Shown here: in pieces, positions 23,001-36,645 of the stretch
Numbering within the stretch: the first letter of the stretch is position 1
Layout of the letters: every line of letters begins with the position of its first letter
NCBI RefSeq assembly: GCF_033118175.1
Contig: NW_026870889.1
Location: 2,666,001 to 2,730,000, forward strand
DNA length: 64,000 nucleotides
Reading direction: 5' to 3'
Source: Dama dama
Taxonomy: Eukaryota > Chordata > Mammalia > Artiodactyla > Cervidae
The notes under the pieces: generated by a model
The model's input: the letters and a program-made list of their open reading frames with translations, nothing else
What the model was told of the DNA's origin: nothing
Databases searched by the model: none
Made by a program: the position numbers and the translations under genes

Positions 23001-26000
23001 CTTGGGCATCCAGCCCCTTGCTGGTCCCTTCCCTCTGACGAGGCCCTCTGAGCTCCAGCACCTTGCAGTGTGGAGACAGCCCCTGCCAGCAACCTCCTCT
23101 CCAAGGAGGCATCAACCGAGGCCTATGCCCAGGGGAAAGGCACCAGCGGGGATGAGCCTGGGGAGGCGCCCAGGCATGTCTGGACCCAGTCCCCGCAGCC
23201 TGCCCCTTGGTGGGGCAGTACCCCCGGAGGCCAGGAAGGTCTGGGCAAGGCTGGCCAGGGGCAGGGGACCTGCTGGGTCCTGCCCCTGGCCTGTGAGGCC
23301 TCTGAGCACAACCGGCCCTCTCCCACTGGAAGACCTCCACGGCTGCCTCCAAAGTCCTGTTTGCAAACACTCCCGCCCGCTGTTCATGCCAGGCTCGCAC
23401 AATGCTCCCAAGCCCGGGAGAAAAGCGCTTCGGGGTGGTGCTCTCTCCGGGCCCTTGCCCCTGAGCCTGGGGGCAAGGCAGGGGGAACACACTCCCAGGC
23501 CAAGGCAGAACCACATGCCCACGTCTGTTCCTGTCCCCTGCACCGGCAGAGAGCTTGGGGGAGCCAGAGTCTGTCAGGCAGCTGCTGAGTTGGCCGCCTG
23601 TGTGGGAAGGGGCAGAGCCGCCCTAGGGGCAAGTTGGGCCTCTTGCTCTCCCTGCTGCCCTGAGGCTGCTGGGCCAAAGACGTCTTGGGCATCCAGCCCC
23701 TTACTGGTCCCTTCCCTCTGACGAGGCCCTCTGAGCTCCAGCACCTTGCAGTGTGGAGACAGCCCCTGCCAGCAACCTCCTCTCCAAGGAGGCCTCAACC
23801 GAGGCCTAGGCCCAGGGGAAAGGCACCAGCGGGGATGAGCCTGGGGAGGCGCCCGGGCATGTCTGGACACAGGCCCCGCAGCCTGCCCCTTGGTGGGGCA
23901 GTACCCCCGGAGGCCAGGAAGGTCTGGGCAAGGCTGGCCAGGGGCAGGGGCCCTGCTGCGTCCTGCCCCTGGCCTGTGGGGCCTCTGAGCACAACCGGCC
24001 CTCTCCCACTGGAAGACCTCCCCGGCTGCCTCCAAAGGCCGGTTTGCAAGCGCTCCCGCCCACTGTTCCCAGCAGGCGTGCACAATGCTCCCAAGCCCGG
24101 GAGAAAACGCTTCAGGGTGGTGCTCTCTCCGGGCCCTTGCCCCTGAGCCTGGGGGCAAGGCAGGGTGTCCACACTCCCAGGACAAGGCAGAACCACATGC
24201 AGACGTCTGATCTGCCCCCTGCACCGGCAGAGAGCTCGGGGGAGCCAGAGTCTGTCAGGCAGCAGCTGGGCTGGCCGCCTGTGTGGGAAGGGGCAGAGCC
24301 GACCTAGGGGCAAGTTGGGCCTCTTGCTCTCCCTGCTGCCCTGAGGCTGCTGGGCCAAAGAGGTCTTGGGCATCCAGCCCCTTGCTGGTCCCTTCCCTCG
24401 GACGAGGCCCTCTGAGCTCCAGCACCTTGCAGTGTGGAGACAGCCCCTGCCAGCAACCTCCTCTCCAAGGAGTCCTCAACCGAGGCCTAGGCCCAGGGGA
24501 AAGGCACCAGCGGGGATGAGCCTGGGGAGGCGCCCGGGCATTCTGGACCCAGTCCACGCAGCCTGCCCCTTTGTGGGGCAGTACCCCCGGAGGCCAGGAA
24601 GGTCTGGGCAAGGCTGCCAGGGGCAGGGACACTGCTGGGTCCTGCCCCTGGCCTGTGGGGCGTCTGAGCACAACCGGCACTCTCCCGCTGGAAGACCTCC
24701 CCGTCTGCCTCGAAAGGCCGGTTTGCAAGCACTCCCGCCCGCTGTTCCCGCCAGGCACGCACAATGCTCCCAAGCCCGGGAGAAAAGCGCTTCGGGGTGG
24801 TGCTCTCACCGGGCCCTTGCCCCTGAGCCTGGGGGCCAGGCAGGGGGAACACACTCCCAGGCCAAGGCAGAACGACATGCACACGTCTGTTCCTGCCCCA
24901 TGCACAGGCAGAGAGCTCGGGGGAGCCAGAGACTGCCAGGCTGCTGCTGGGCTGGCCGCCTGTGTGGGACGGGGCAGAGCCGACCTAGGGGCAAGTTGGG
25001 CCTCTTGCTCTCCCTGCTGCCCTGAGGCTGCTGGGTCAAAGAGGTCTTGGGCATCCAGCCCTTTGCTGGTCCCTTCCCTCTGACGAGGCCCTCTGATCTC
25101 CAGCACCTTGCAGTGTGGAGACAGCCCCTGCCAGCAACCTCCTCTCCAAGGAGGCCTCAACCGAGGCCTAGGCCCAGGGGAAAGGCACCAGCGGGGATGA
25201 GCCTGGGGAGGCGCCCGGGGATATCTGGACCCAGTCCCCGCAGCCTGCCCCTTTGTGGGGCAGTACCCCCGGAGGCCAGGAAGGTCTGGGCAAGGCTGGC
25301 CAGGGTCAGGGGCCCTGATGGGTCCTGCCCCTGGCCTGTGGGGCCTCTGAGCACAACCGGCCCTCTCCCACTGGAAGACCTCCCCGGCTGCCTCCAAAGT
25401 CCTGTTTGCTAACACTCCCGCCCGCTGTTCACGCCAGGCTCGCACAATGCTCCCAAGCCCGGGAGAAAAGCGCATTGGGGTGGTTCTCTCTCCGGGCCCT
25501 TGCCCCTGAGCCTGGGGGCAAGGCACGGGGAACACATTCCCTGGCCAAGGCAGAACCACATGCCCATGTCTGTTCCTGTCCCCTGCACCGGCAGAGAGCT
25601 TGAGGGAGCCAGAGTCTGGCAGGCAGCTGCTGGGTTGGCCGCCTGTGTGGGAAGGGGCAGAGCCGACCTAGGGGCAAGTTGGGCCTCTTGCTCTCCCTGC
25701 TGCCCTGAGGCTGCTGGGCCAAAGAGGTCTTGGGCATCCATCCCGTTGCTTGTCCCTTCCCTCTGACGAGGCCCTCTGAGCTCCAGCACCTTGCAGTGTG
25801 GAGACAGCCCCTGCCAGCAACCTCCTCTCCAAGGAGGCCTAAACCGAGGCCTAGGCACAGGGGAAAGGCACCAGCGGAGATGAGCCTGGGGAGGCGCCCG
25901 GGCATGTATGGACCCAGTCCCCGCAGCCTGCCCCTTGGTGGGGCAGTACCCCCGGAGGCCAGGAAGGTCTGGGAAAGGCTGGCCAGGGGCAGGGGACCTG

Positions 26001-29000
26001 CTGGGTCCTGCCCCTGGCCTGTGGGGCCTCTGAGCACAACCGGCCCTCTCCCACTGGAAGACGACCCCGGCTGCCTCCAAAGGCCGGTTTGCAAGCACTC
26101 CCGCCCACTGTTCCAACCAAGGGCGCACAACGCTCCCAAGCCCGGGAGAAAATCGCCTCGGGGTGGTGCTCTCTCCGGGCCCTTTCCCCTGAGCCTGGGG
26201 GCCAGGCAGGGTGTCCACACTCCCAGGCCAAGGCAGAACGACATGCACACGTCTGTTCCTGCCCCATGCACCGGCAGAGAGCTCGAGGGAGCCAAAGTCT
26301 GTCAGGCAGCTGCTGGGCTGGCCGCCTGTGTGGGAAGGGGCAGAGCCGACCTAGGGGCAAGTTGGGCCTCTTGCTCTCCCTGCTGCCCTGAGGCTGCTGG
26401 GTCAAAGAGGTCTTGGGCATCCAGCCCTTTGCTGGTCCCTTCCCTCTGACGAGGCCCTCTGAGCTCCAGCACCTTGCAGTGTGGAGACAGCCCCTGCCAG
26501 CAACCTCCTCTCCAAGGAGGCCTCAACCGAGGCCTAGGCCCAGGGGAAAGGCACCAGCGGGGATGAGCCTGGGGAGGCGCCCGGGCATGTCTGGACCCAG
26601 TCCCCACAGCCTGCCCCTTGGTGGGGCAGTACCCCCGGAGGCCAGGAAGGTCTGGGCAAGGCTGGCCAGGGGCAGGGGCCCTGCTGGGTCCTGCCCCTGG
26701 CCTGTGGGGCCTCTGAGCACAACCGGCCCTCTTCCACTGGAAGAACTCCCCGGCTCCCTCCAAAGGCCAGTTTGCCAACACTCCCGCCCGCTGTTCCCGC
26801 CAGGCACGCACAATGCTCCCAAGCCCGGGAGAAAAGCGCTTCGGGGTGGTGCTCTCCTCGGGCCCTTGCCCCTGAGCCTGGGGTCCAGGCAGTTGGTCCA
26901 CACTCCCAGACCAAGGCAGAACCACATGCACACGTCTGTTCCTGACCCCTGCACCGGCAGAGAGTTCGGGGGAGCCAGAGTCTGTCAGGCAGCTGCTGGG
27001 CTGGCCGCCTGTGTGGGAAGGGGCAGAGCCGACCTAGGGGCAAGTTGGGCCTCTTCCTCTCCCTGCTGCCCTGAGGCTGCTGGGCCAAAGAGGTCTTGGG
27101 CATCCAGCCCCTTGCTGGTCCCTTCCCTCTGACGAGGCCCTCTGAGCTCCAGCACCTTTCAGTGTGGAGACAGCCCCTGCCAGCAACCTCCTCTCCAAGG
27201 AGGCCTCAACCGAGGCCTAGGCCCAGGGGAAAGGCACCAGCGGGGATGAGCCTGGGGAGGCGCCCGGGCATGTCTGGACCCAGTCCCCGCAGCCTGCCCC
27301 TTGGTGGGGCAGTACCCACGGAGGCCAGGAAGATCTGGGCAAGCCTGGCCAGGGGCAGGGGCCCTGCTGGGTCCTCCCCATGGCCTGTGGGGCCTCTGAG
27401 CACAACCGGCCCTCTCCCACTGGAAGACCTCCCCGGATGCCTCCAAAGGCCGGTTTGCAAGCACTCCCGCCCACTGTTCCCGCCAGGTGCGCACAATGCT
27501 CCCAAGCCCGGGAGAAAAGCGCTTCGGGGTGGTGCTCTCTCCGGGCCCTTGCCCCTGAGCCTGTGGGCAAGGCAGGGGGAACACACTCCCAGACCAAGGC
27601 AGAAACACATGCACACGTCTGTTCCTGTCCCCTGCACCGGCAGAGAGCTCGGGGGAGCCAGAGTCTCTCAGGCAGGTGCTGGGCTGGCCGCCTGTGTGGG
27701 AAGGGGCAGAGCCGACCTAGGGGCAAGTTGGGCCTCTTGCTCTCCCTGCTGCGCTGAGGCTGCAGGGCCAAAGACGTCTTGGGCATCCAGCCCCTTACTG
27801 GTCCCTTCCCTCTGACGAGGCCCTCTGAGCTCCAGCACCTTGCAGTGTGGAGACAGCCCCTGCCAGCAATCTCCTCTCCAAGGAGGCCTCAACCGAGGCC
27901 TAGGCCCAGGGGAAAGGCACCAGTGGGGTTGAGCCAGGGGAGGCGCCCGGGCATGTCTGGACCCTGTCCCCGCAGCCTGCCCCTTGGTGGGGCAGTACCC
28001 CCGGAGGCCAGGAAGGTCTGGGCAAGGCTGGCCAGGGGCAGGGGCCCTGATGGGTCCTGCCCCTGGCCTGTGGGGCCTCTGAGCACAACCGGCCCTCTCC
28101 CACTGGAAGACCTCCCCGGCTGCCTCCAAAGTCCTGTTTGCAAACACTCCCGCCCGCTGTTCACGCCAGGCTCGCACAATGCTCCCAAGCCCGGGAGAAA
28201 AGCGCTTCGGGGTGGTGCTCTCTCCGGGCCCTTGCCCCTGAGCCTGGGGGCAAGGCAGGGGGAACACACTCCCAGGCCAAGGCAGAACCACATGCCCACG
28301 TCTGTTCCTGTCCCCTGCACCGGCAGAGAGCTTGGGGGAGCCAGAGTCTGTCAGGCAGCTGCTGAGTTGTCCGCCTGTGTGGGAAGGGGCAGAGCCGCCC
28401 TAGGGGCCAGTTGGGCCTCTTGCTCTCCCTGCTGCCCTGAGGCTGCTGGGCCAAAGACGTCTTGGGCATCCAGCCCCTTACTGGTCCCTTCCCTCTGACG
28501 AGGCCCTCTGAGCTCCAGCACCTTGCAGTGTGGAGACAGCCCCTGCCAGCAACCTCCTCTCCAAGGAGGCCTCAACCGAGGCCTAGGCCCAGGGGAAAGG
28601 CACCAGCGGGGATGAGCCTGGGGAGGCGCCCGGGCATGTCTGGACCCAGGCCCCGCAGCCTGCCCCTTGGTGGGGCAGTACCCCCGGAGGCCAGGAAGGT
28701 CTGGGCAAGGCTGGCCAGGGGCAGGGGCCCTGCTGCGTCCTGCCCCTGGCCTGTGGGGCCTCTGAGCACAACCGGCCCTCTCCCACTGGAAGACCTCCCC
28801 GGCTGCCTCCAAAGGCCGGTTTGCAAGCACTCCCGCCCGCTGTCACGCCAGGCATGCACAATGCTCCCAAGCCCGGGAGAAAAGCGCTTCGGGGTGGTGC
28901 TCTCTCCGGGCCCTTGCCCCTGAGCCTGGGGGACAGGCAGGGGGAACACACTCCCAGGCCAAGGCAGAACGACATGCACACGTCTGTTCCTGCCCCCTAC

Positions 29001-30172
29001 ACCGGCAGAGAGTTCGGGGGAGCCAGAGACTGCCAGGCTGCTGCTGGGCTGGCTGCCTGTGTGCGACGGGGTAGAGCCGACCTAGGGGCAAGTTGGGCCT
29101 CTTGCTCTCCCTGCTGCCCTGAGGCTGCTGGGTCAAAGAGGTCTTGGGCATCCAGCCCTTTGCTGGTCCTTTCCCTCTGACGAGGCCCTCTGAGCTCCAG
29201 CACCTTGCAGTGTGCAGACAGCCCCTGCCGGCAACCTCCTCTCCAAGGAGGCCTCAACCGAGGCCTAGGCCCAGGGGAAAGGCACCAGCGGGGATGAGCC
29301 TGGGGAGGCGCCCGGGCATGTCTGGACCCAGGCCCCGCAGCCTGCCCCTTGGTGGGGTAGTACCCCCGGAGGCCAGGAAGGTCTGGGCAAGGCTGCCAGA
29401 GGCAGGGACACTGCTGGGTCCTGCCCTGGGCTGTGGGGCCTCTGAGAACAACTGGCACTCTCCCGCTGGAAGACCTCCCCGGCTGCCTCCAAAGGCTGGT
29501 TTGCAAGCACTCAATCCCGCTGTTCACGCCAGCTGCGCACAATGCTCCCAAGCCCGGGAGAAAAGCATTTTGTGGTGGTGCTCACTCCGGGCTTTGGAAG
29601 ACCTCCCCAGCTGCCTCCAAGGCCGGTTTGCAAGCACTTCTGCCTGCTGTTCCCGCCACCCGCGCACAATGCTCCCAAGCCCGGGAGAAAAGCGTTTCGG
29701 GGTGGTGTTCTCTCTGGACCCAAGAAAGACCTCCCGGGCTGCCCCCAAATGCCGGTTTGCAAGCACTCCCACTCACTGTTCCCGCCATCCGTGCAAATGC
29801 TCCAAGCCCAGGAGAAAAGCCCTTCAGGGTGGTGCTCTCTCCCGGCCCTTGGAAGACCTCCCCGGCTGCCTCCAAAGGCTGGATTTCAAGTACTCCCTCC
29901 CGCTGTCCCGCCAGCCGCACACAATGCTCCCAATCACGGGAGAAAAGCGCTTCGGGGTGGTGCTCTCTACGGGCCCTTGGAAGACCTCCCCGTTTGTCTC
30001 CAAAGGCCGGTTTGCAAGCACTCATGCCCGCTGTTCCCGCCAGCCGCGCACAATGCTCCCAAGCCTAGGAGAAAAGCGCTTCGGGGTGGTGCTCTCTCCC
30101 GGCCCTTGGAAGACCTCCCCGGCTGCCTCCAAAGGCCGGTTTGCAAGCACTCAATCCCGCTGTTCCCGCCAG
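19360..30172 (+). repeat. Large segmental duplication, right copy
   Basis: Partner of 1-12440. Net differences are two monomers fewer at 19392, one base fewer near 24541, two long units fewer near 28110-28130, and single-base deletions near 28843 and 29426. Confidence 0.92.
20045..29466 (+). repeat. B3: tandem array of long units (14 spacers)
   Basis: Landmarks are at 20272, 20953, 21636, 22319, 23002, 23685, 24366, 25047, 25730, 26413, 27096, 27779, 28462 and 29144. It is a copy of B1 at offset 19,101, dropping to 19,100 after a single-base deletion near 24541. From about 28.1 kb the offset is 17,734, because two long units (1,366 bp) present in B1 are missing. Further single-base losses lie near 28843 and 29426. 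Confidence 0.96.
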
Positions 30173-32683
30173 CCGCGCACAATGCTCCCAAGCCCGGGAG
30201 AAAAGCGCTTCGGGGTGGTGCTCTCTCCCGGCCCTTGGAAGACCTCCCCGGCTGCCTCCAAAGGCTGGTTATCAAGAACTCCCTCCCGCTGACCCGCCAG
30301 CCGCACACAATGCTCCCAAGCCCGGGAGAAAAGCATTTTGAGGTGGTGCTCTCTCCCGGCCCTTGGAAGACCTCCCTGGCTGCCTCCAAAGGCCGGTTTG
30401 CAAGCACTCAATCCCGCTGTTCCCGACAGCCGCGAACAATGCTCCCAATTCCGTGAGAAAAGTGCTTCGGGATGGTGCTCTCTCCGGGCCCTTGGAAGAC
30501 CTCCCAAGCTGCCTCCAAAGGCCGGTTTGCAAGCACTCCCGCCCGCTGTTCCCGCCAGCCTCGCACAATGCTCCCAAGACCGGGAGAAAAGCGCTTCGGG
30601 GTGGTGTTCTCTCCGTGCCAATGGAGGACCTCCCTGGCTGCCCCCAAAGGCCGGTTTGCAAGCACTCCCACTCGCTGTTCCCGCCAGCCACGCACAATCC
30701 TCCAAAACCCCGGAGAAAAGCGCTTCGGGGTGGTGTTCTCTCCGTGCCCATGGAAGACCTCCCGGGGTGCCCCCAAAGGCCGGTTTGGAAGCACTCCGAC
30801 TCGCTGTTCCCGCCATCCGCGCACAATGCTCCCAAGCCCGGGAGAAAAGCATTTTGGGGTGGTGCTCACACCGGGCCCTGGAAGACCTCCCCGGCTGCCT
30901 CCAAAGGACGGTTTTCAAGCACTCCTGCCTGCTGTTCCCGCCAGCCGTGCACAATGCTCCCAAGCCCGGGAGAAAAGCTTTTGGGGGTGGTGCTCACACC
31001 GGGCCCTGGAAGACCTCCCCGGCTGCCTCCAAAGGACGGTTTTCAAGCACTCCTGCCTGCTGTTCCCGCCACCTGCGCACAATGCTCCCAAGCCCGGGAG
31101 AAAAGCGCTTCGGGGTGGTGCTCTCTACAGGCCCTTGGAAGACCTCCCCGGCTGCCTCCAAAGGCCGGTTTGCAAGGACTCCTTCCTGCTGTTCCCGCCA
31201 GCCACGCACAATGCTCCCAAGCCCGGGAGAGAAGCATTTTGGGGTGGTGCTCTCTACAGGCCCTTGGAAGACCTCCCCGGCTGCCTCCAGTGGCCAGTTT
31301 GCAAGCACTCATGCCCGCTGTTCCCACCAGCCGCGCACAATGCTCCCAAGCCCGGGAGAAAAGCTTTTTGGGGTGGTGCTCACACCGGGCCCTGGAAGAC
31401 CTCCCCGGCTGCCTGCAAAGGCCGGTTTTCAAGCACTCCTGCCTGCTGTTCCTGCCACCCGCGCACAATACTCCCAAGCCCGGGAGAAAAGCGCTTCGGG
31501 GTGGTGCTCTCTACAGGCCCTTGGAAGACCTCCCCCGCTGCCTCCAAAGGCCGGTTTGCAAGGACTCCTTCCTGCTGTTCCCGCCAGCCACGCACAATGC
31601 TCCCAAGCCCGGGAGAAAAGTGCTTCGGGGTGGTGATCTCTCCGGGCCCTTGGAAGTTGTCCCCGGCTGCCTCCAAAGGCCGGTTTGCAAGCACTCATGC
31701 CCGTTATTCCCACCAGCCGCGCACAATGCTCCCAAGCCCGGGAGAAAAGCATTTTGGGGTGGTGCTCACTCCGGGCCCTTGGAAGACCTCCCCGGCTGCC
31801 TCCAGTGGCCAGTTTGCAAGCAGTCCTGCCTGCTGTTCCCGCCAGCCGCGCACAATGCTCCCAAGCCCGGGAGAAAAGCGCTTTGGGGTGGTGCTCTCTC
31901 CGGGCCCTTGGAAGACGTCCCCGGCTGCCTCCAAAGGCCGGTTTGCAAGCACTCATGCCCGTTGTTCCCACCAGCCGCGCACAATGATCCCAAGCCCGGG
32001 AGAAAAGCATTTTGGGGTGGTGCTCACTCCGGGCCCTTGGAAGACCTCCCCGGCTGCCTCCAAAGGCCAGTTTGCAAGCAGTCCTGCCTGCTGTTCCCGC
32101 CAGCCGCGCACAATGTTCCCAAGCCCGGGAGAAAAGCGCTTCGGGGTGGTGCTCTCTCCGGGCACTTTCAAGACCTCCCCGGCTGCCTCCAAAGGCCGGT
32201 TTGTAAGTACTCATTCCCGCTGCTTCCGCCAGCCACGCACAATGCTCCCAAGCCCGGGAGAAAAGCATTTTGGGGTGGTGCTCTCTCCGGGCCCTTGGAA
32301 GACCTCCCGGGCTGCCTCCAAAGGCCAGTTTGCAAGCATTCATGTCCGTTGTTCCCGACAGCCGCGCACAATGCTCCCAAGCCCGAGAGAAAAGCATTTT
32401 GGGGTGGTGATCAGTCCGGCCCTTGGAAGACCTCCCCGGCTGCCTCCAAAGGACAGTTTGCAAGCACTCATGCCCGCTGTTCCCGCCAGCCGCGCACAAT
32501 GCTCCCAAGACCGTGAGAAAAGCGCTTCGGGGTGGTGTTCTCTCAGGGACCATGGAGGACCTCCCCGGCTGCCCCCAAAGGCCGGTTTGCAAGCATTCCC
32601 ACTCGCTGTTCCCGCCAGGCACACACAATGTTCCAAAACCCCGGAGAAAAGCGCTTCGGGGTGGTGGTCTCTCCGGGCCCCTG
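29467..32683 (+). repeat. A4: monomer array (about 25 monomers)
   Basis: It opens with the A2 leader at offset 17,732 and closes like A2 at offset 16,830. Between these, blocks of about 643 bp (five monomers) and 258 bp (two monomers) found in A2 are absent. Two 258-bp dimers lie at 31645-32160. Confidence 0.95.
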
Positions 32684-35600
32684 CCCCTGAGCCTGGGGGC
32701 CAGGCAGGGGATCCACAGTCCCAGGCCAAGGCAGAACCACATGCACACGTCTGTTCCTGCCCCCTCCACCGGCAGAGAGCTGTGGGGAGCCAGAGTCTGT
32801 CAGGCAGCTGCTGGGCTGGCCGCCTGTGTGGGAAGGGGCAGAGCCGACCTAGGGGCAAGTTGGGCCTCTTGCTCTCCCTGCTGCCCTGAGGCTGCTGGGC
32901 CAAAGAGGTCTTGGGCATCCAGCCCCTTGCTGGTCCCTTCCCTCTGACGAGGCCCTCTGAGCTCCAGCACCTTGCAGTGTGGAGACAGCCCCTGCCAGCA
33001 ACCTCCTCTCCAAGGAGGCCTCAACCGAGGCCTAGGCCCAGGGGAAAGGCACCAGCGGGGATGAGCCAGTGGAGGCGCACGGGCATGTCTGGACCCAGTC
33101 CCCGCAGCCTGCCCCTTGGTGGGGCAGTACCCCCGGAGGCCAGGAAGGTCTGGGCAAGGCTGCGAGGGGCAGGGGCCCTGCTGGGTCGTGCCCCTGGCCT
33201 GTGGGGCGTCTGAGCACAACCGGCACTCTCCCGCTGGAAGACCTCCCCGTCTGCCTCCAAAGGCCGGTTTGCAAGCACTCCCGCCCGCTGTTACCGCCAG
33301 GCACGCACAATGCTCCCAAGCCCGGGAGAAAAGCGCTTCGGGGTGGTGCTCTCTCCGGGCCCTTGCCCCTGAGCCTGGGGGCCAGGCAGTTGGAACACAC
33401 ACCCAGGCCAATGCAGAACGACATGCACACGTCTGTTCCTGCCCCCTACACCGGCAGAGAGCTCGGGGGAGCCAGAGACTGCCAGGCTGCTGCTGGGCTG
33501 GCTGCCTGTGTGGGACGGGGCAGAGCCGACCTAGGGGCAAGTTGGGCCTCTTGCTCTCCCTGCTGCCCTGAGGCTGCTGGGTCAAAGAGGTCTTGGGCAT
33601 CCAGCCCTTTGCTGGTCCCTTCCCTCTGACGAGGCCCTCTGAGCTCCAGCACCTTGCAGTGTGGAGACAGCCCCTGCCAGCAACCTCCTCTCCAAAGAGG
33701 CCTCAACCGAGGCCTACGCCCAGGGGAAAAGCACCAGCGGGGATGATCCTGGGGAGGCGCACGGACATGTCTGGACCCAGTCCCCGCAGCCTGCCCCTTG
33801 GTGGGGCAGTACCCCCGGAGGCCAGGAAGGTCTGGGCAAGGCTGCCAGGGGCAGGGACACTGCTGGGTCCTGCCCCTGGCCTGTGGGGCGTCTGAGCATA
33901 ACCGGCACCCTCCCGCTGGAAGACCTCCCCGTCTGCCTCCAACGGCCTGTTTGCAAGCACTCCCACCCGCTGTTCCCGCCAGGCAGGCACAATGCTCCCA
34001 AGCCCGGGAGAAAAGCGCTTCGGGGTGGTGCTCTCTCCGGGCCCTTGCCCCTGAGCCTGGGGGCAAGGCAGGGTGTCCACACTCCCAGGCCAAGGCAGAA
34101 CCACATGCACACGTCTGATCTGCCCCCTGCACCGGCAGAGAGCTCGGGGGAGCCAGAGTCTGTCAGGCAGCTGCTGGGCTGGCCGCCTGTGTGGGAAGGG
34201 GCAGAGCCGACCTAGGGGCAAGTTGGGCCTCTTGCTCTCCCTGCTGCCCTGAGGCTGCTGGGCCAAAGAGGTCTTGGGCATCCAGCCCCTTGCTGGTCCC
34301 TTCCCTCTGATGAGGCCCTCTGAGCTCCAGCACCTTGCAGTGTGGGGACAGCCCCTGCCAGCAACCTCCTCTCCAAGGAGGCCTCAACCGAGGCCTAGGC
34401 CCAGGGGAAAGGCACCAGCGGGGATGAGCCTGGGGAGGCGCCCGGGCATGACTGGACCCAGGCCCGCAGCCTGCCCCTTGGTGGGGCAGTACCCCCGGAG
34501 GCCAGGAAGGTCTGGGCAAGGCTGGCCAGGGGCAGGGGCCCTGCTGGGTCCTGTCCCTGGCCTGTAGGGCCTCTGAGTACAACCGGCCCTCTCCCACTGG
34601 AAGACCTCCCCGGCTGCCTCCAAAGGCCAGTTTGCCAACACTCCTGCCCGCTGTTCCCGCCAGGCACGCACAATGCTCCCAAGCCCAGGAGAAAAGCGCG
34701 TCGGGGTGGTGGTCTCTCCGGGCCCCTGCCCGTGAGCCTGGGGGCCAGGCAGGGGATCCACAGTCCCAGGCCAAGGCAGAACCACATGCACACGTCTGTT
34801 CCTGCCCCCTCCACCGGCAGAGAGCTGGGGGGAGCCAGAGTCTGTCAGGCAGCTGCTGGGCTGGCCGCCTGTGTGGGAAGGGGCAGAGCCGAACTAGGGG
34901 CAAGTTGGGCCTCTTGCTCTCCCTGCTGCCCTGAGGCTGCTGGGCCAAAGAGGTCTTGGGCATCCAGCCCCTTGCTGGTCCCTTCCCTCTGACGAGGCCC
35001 TCTGAGCTCCAGCACCTTGCAGTGTGGAGACAGCCCCTGCCAGCAACCTCCTCTCCAAGGAGGCCTCAACCGAGGCCTAGGCCCAGGGGAAAGGCACCAG
35101 CAGGGATGAGCCAGTGGAGGCGCACGGGCATGTCTGGACCCAGTCCCCGCAGCCTGCCCCTTGGTGGGGCAGTACCCCCGGAGGCCAGGAACGTCTGGGC
35201 AAGGCTGGCCAGGGGCAGGTGCCCTGCTGGGTCCTGCCCCTGGCCTGTGGGGCCTCTGAGCACAACCGGCCCTCTCCCACTGGAAGACCTCCCCGGCTGC
35301 CTCCAAAGGCCGGTTTGCCAACACTCCCGCCCGCTGTTCCCGCCAGGCACACACAATGCTCCCAAGCCCGGGAGAAAAGCGCTTCAGGGTGTTGCTCTCT
35401 CCGGGCCCTTGCCCCTGAGCCTGGGGTCCAGGCAGTGTGTCCACACTCCCAGACCAAGGCAGAACCACATGCACACGTCTGTTCCTGACCCCTGCACCGG
35501 CAGAGCGCTCGGGGGAGCCACAGTCTGTCAGGCAGCTGCTGGGTTGGCTGCCTGTGTGGGAAGGGGCAGAGCCGACCTAGGGGCAAGTTGGGCCTCTTCC

Positions 35601-36645
35601 TCTCCCTGCTGCCCTGAGGCTGCTGGGCCAAAGAGGTCTTGGGCATCCAGCCCCTTGCTGGTCCCTTCCCGCTGATGAGGCCCTCTGAGCTCCAGCACCT
35701 TGCAGTGTGGAGACAGCCCCTGCCAGCAACCTCCTCTCCAAGGAGGCCTCAACCGTGGCCTAGGACCAGGGGAAAGGCACCAGCGGGGATGAGCTTGGGG
35801 AGGCGCCCGGGCATGTCTGGACCCAGTCCCCGCAGCCTGCCCCTTGGTGGGATAGTAACCCCAGAGTCCAGGAGGGTCTGGGCAAGGCTGTCAGGGGCAG
35901 GGACACTGCTGGGTCCTGCCCCTGGCCTGTGGGGCGTCTGAGCACAACCGGCACTCTCCCGCTGGAAGACCTCCCTGGCTGCCTCCAAAGGCCGGTTTGC
36001 AAGCACTCCCGCGCGCTGTTCCCGCCAGGCACGCACAATGCTACCAAGCCCGAGAGAAAAGCGCTTCGGGGTGGTGCTCTCTCCGGACCCTTGCCCCTGA
36101 GCCTGGGGGACAGGCAGGGGGAACACACTCCCAGGCCAAGGCAGAACGACATGCACACGTCTGTTCCTGCCCCCTCCACCGGCAGAGAGATCGGGGGAGC
36201 CAGAGACTGCCAGGCTGCTGCTGGGCTGGCTGCCTGTCTGGGACGGGGCAGAGCCGACCTAGGGGCAAGTTGGGCCTCTTGCTCTCCCTGCTGCCCTGAG
36301 GCTGCTGGGTCAAAGAGGTCTTGGGCATCCAGCCCTTTGCTGGTCCCTTCCCTCTGACGAGGCCCTCTGAGCTCCAGCACCTTGCAGTGTGGAGACAGCC
36401 CCTGCCAGCAACCTCCTCTCCAAAGAGGCCTCAACCGAGGCCTACGCCCAGGGGAAAGGCACCAGCGGGGATGATCCTGGGGAGGCGCACGGACATGTCT
36501 GGACCCAGTCACCGCAGCCTGCCCCTTGGTGGGGCAGTACCCCCGGAGGCCAGGAAGGTCTGGGCAAGGCTGGCCAGGGGCAGGGGCCCTGCTGGGTCCT
36601 GCCCCTGGCCTGTGGGGCCTCTGAGCCCAACCGGCCCTTGCCCAC
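32684..36645 (+). repeat. B4: long units (6 spacers)
   Basis: Landmarks are at 32911, 33593, 34274, 34956, 35639 and 36321. The first two correspond to B2. Variants include GATCCTGGGGAGGCGCACGG at about 33744 and 36473, shared with B7 (about 50937) and B9 (about 62182). The 35639 unit is unusual, with GGGATAGTAACCCCAGAGTCC. Confidence 0.95.
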
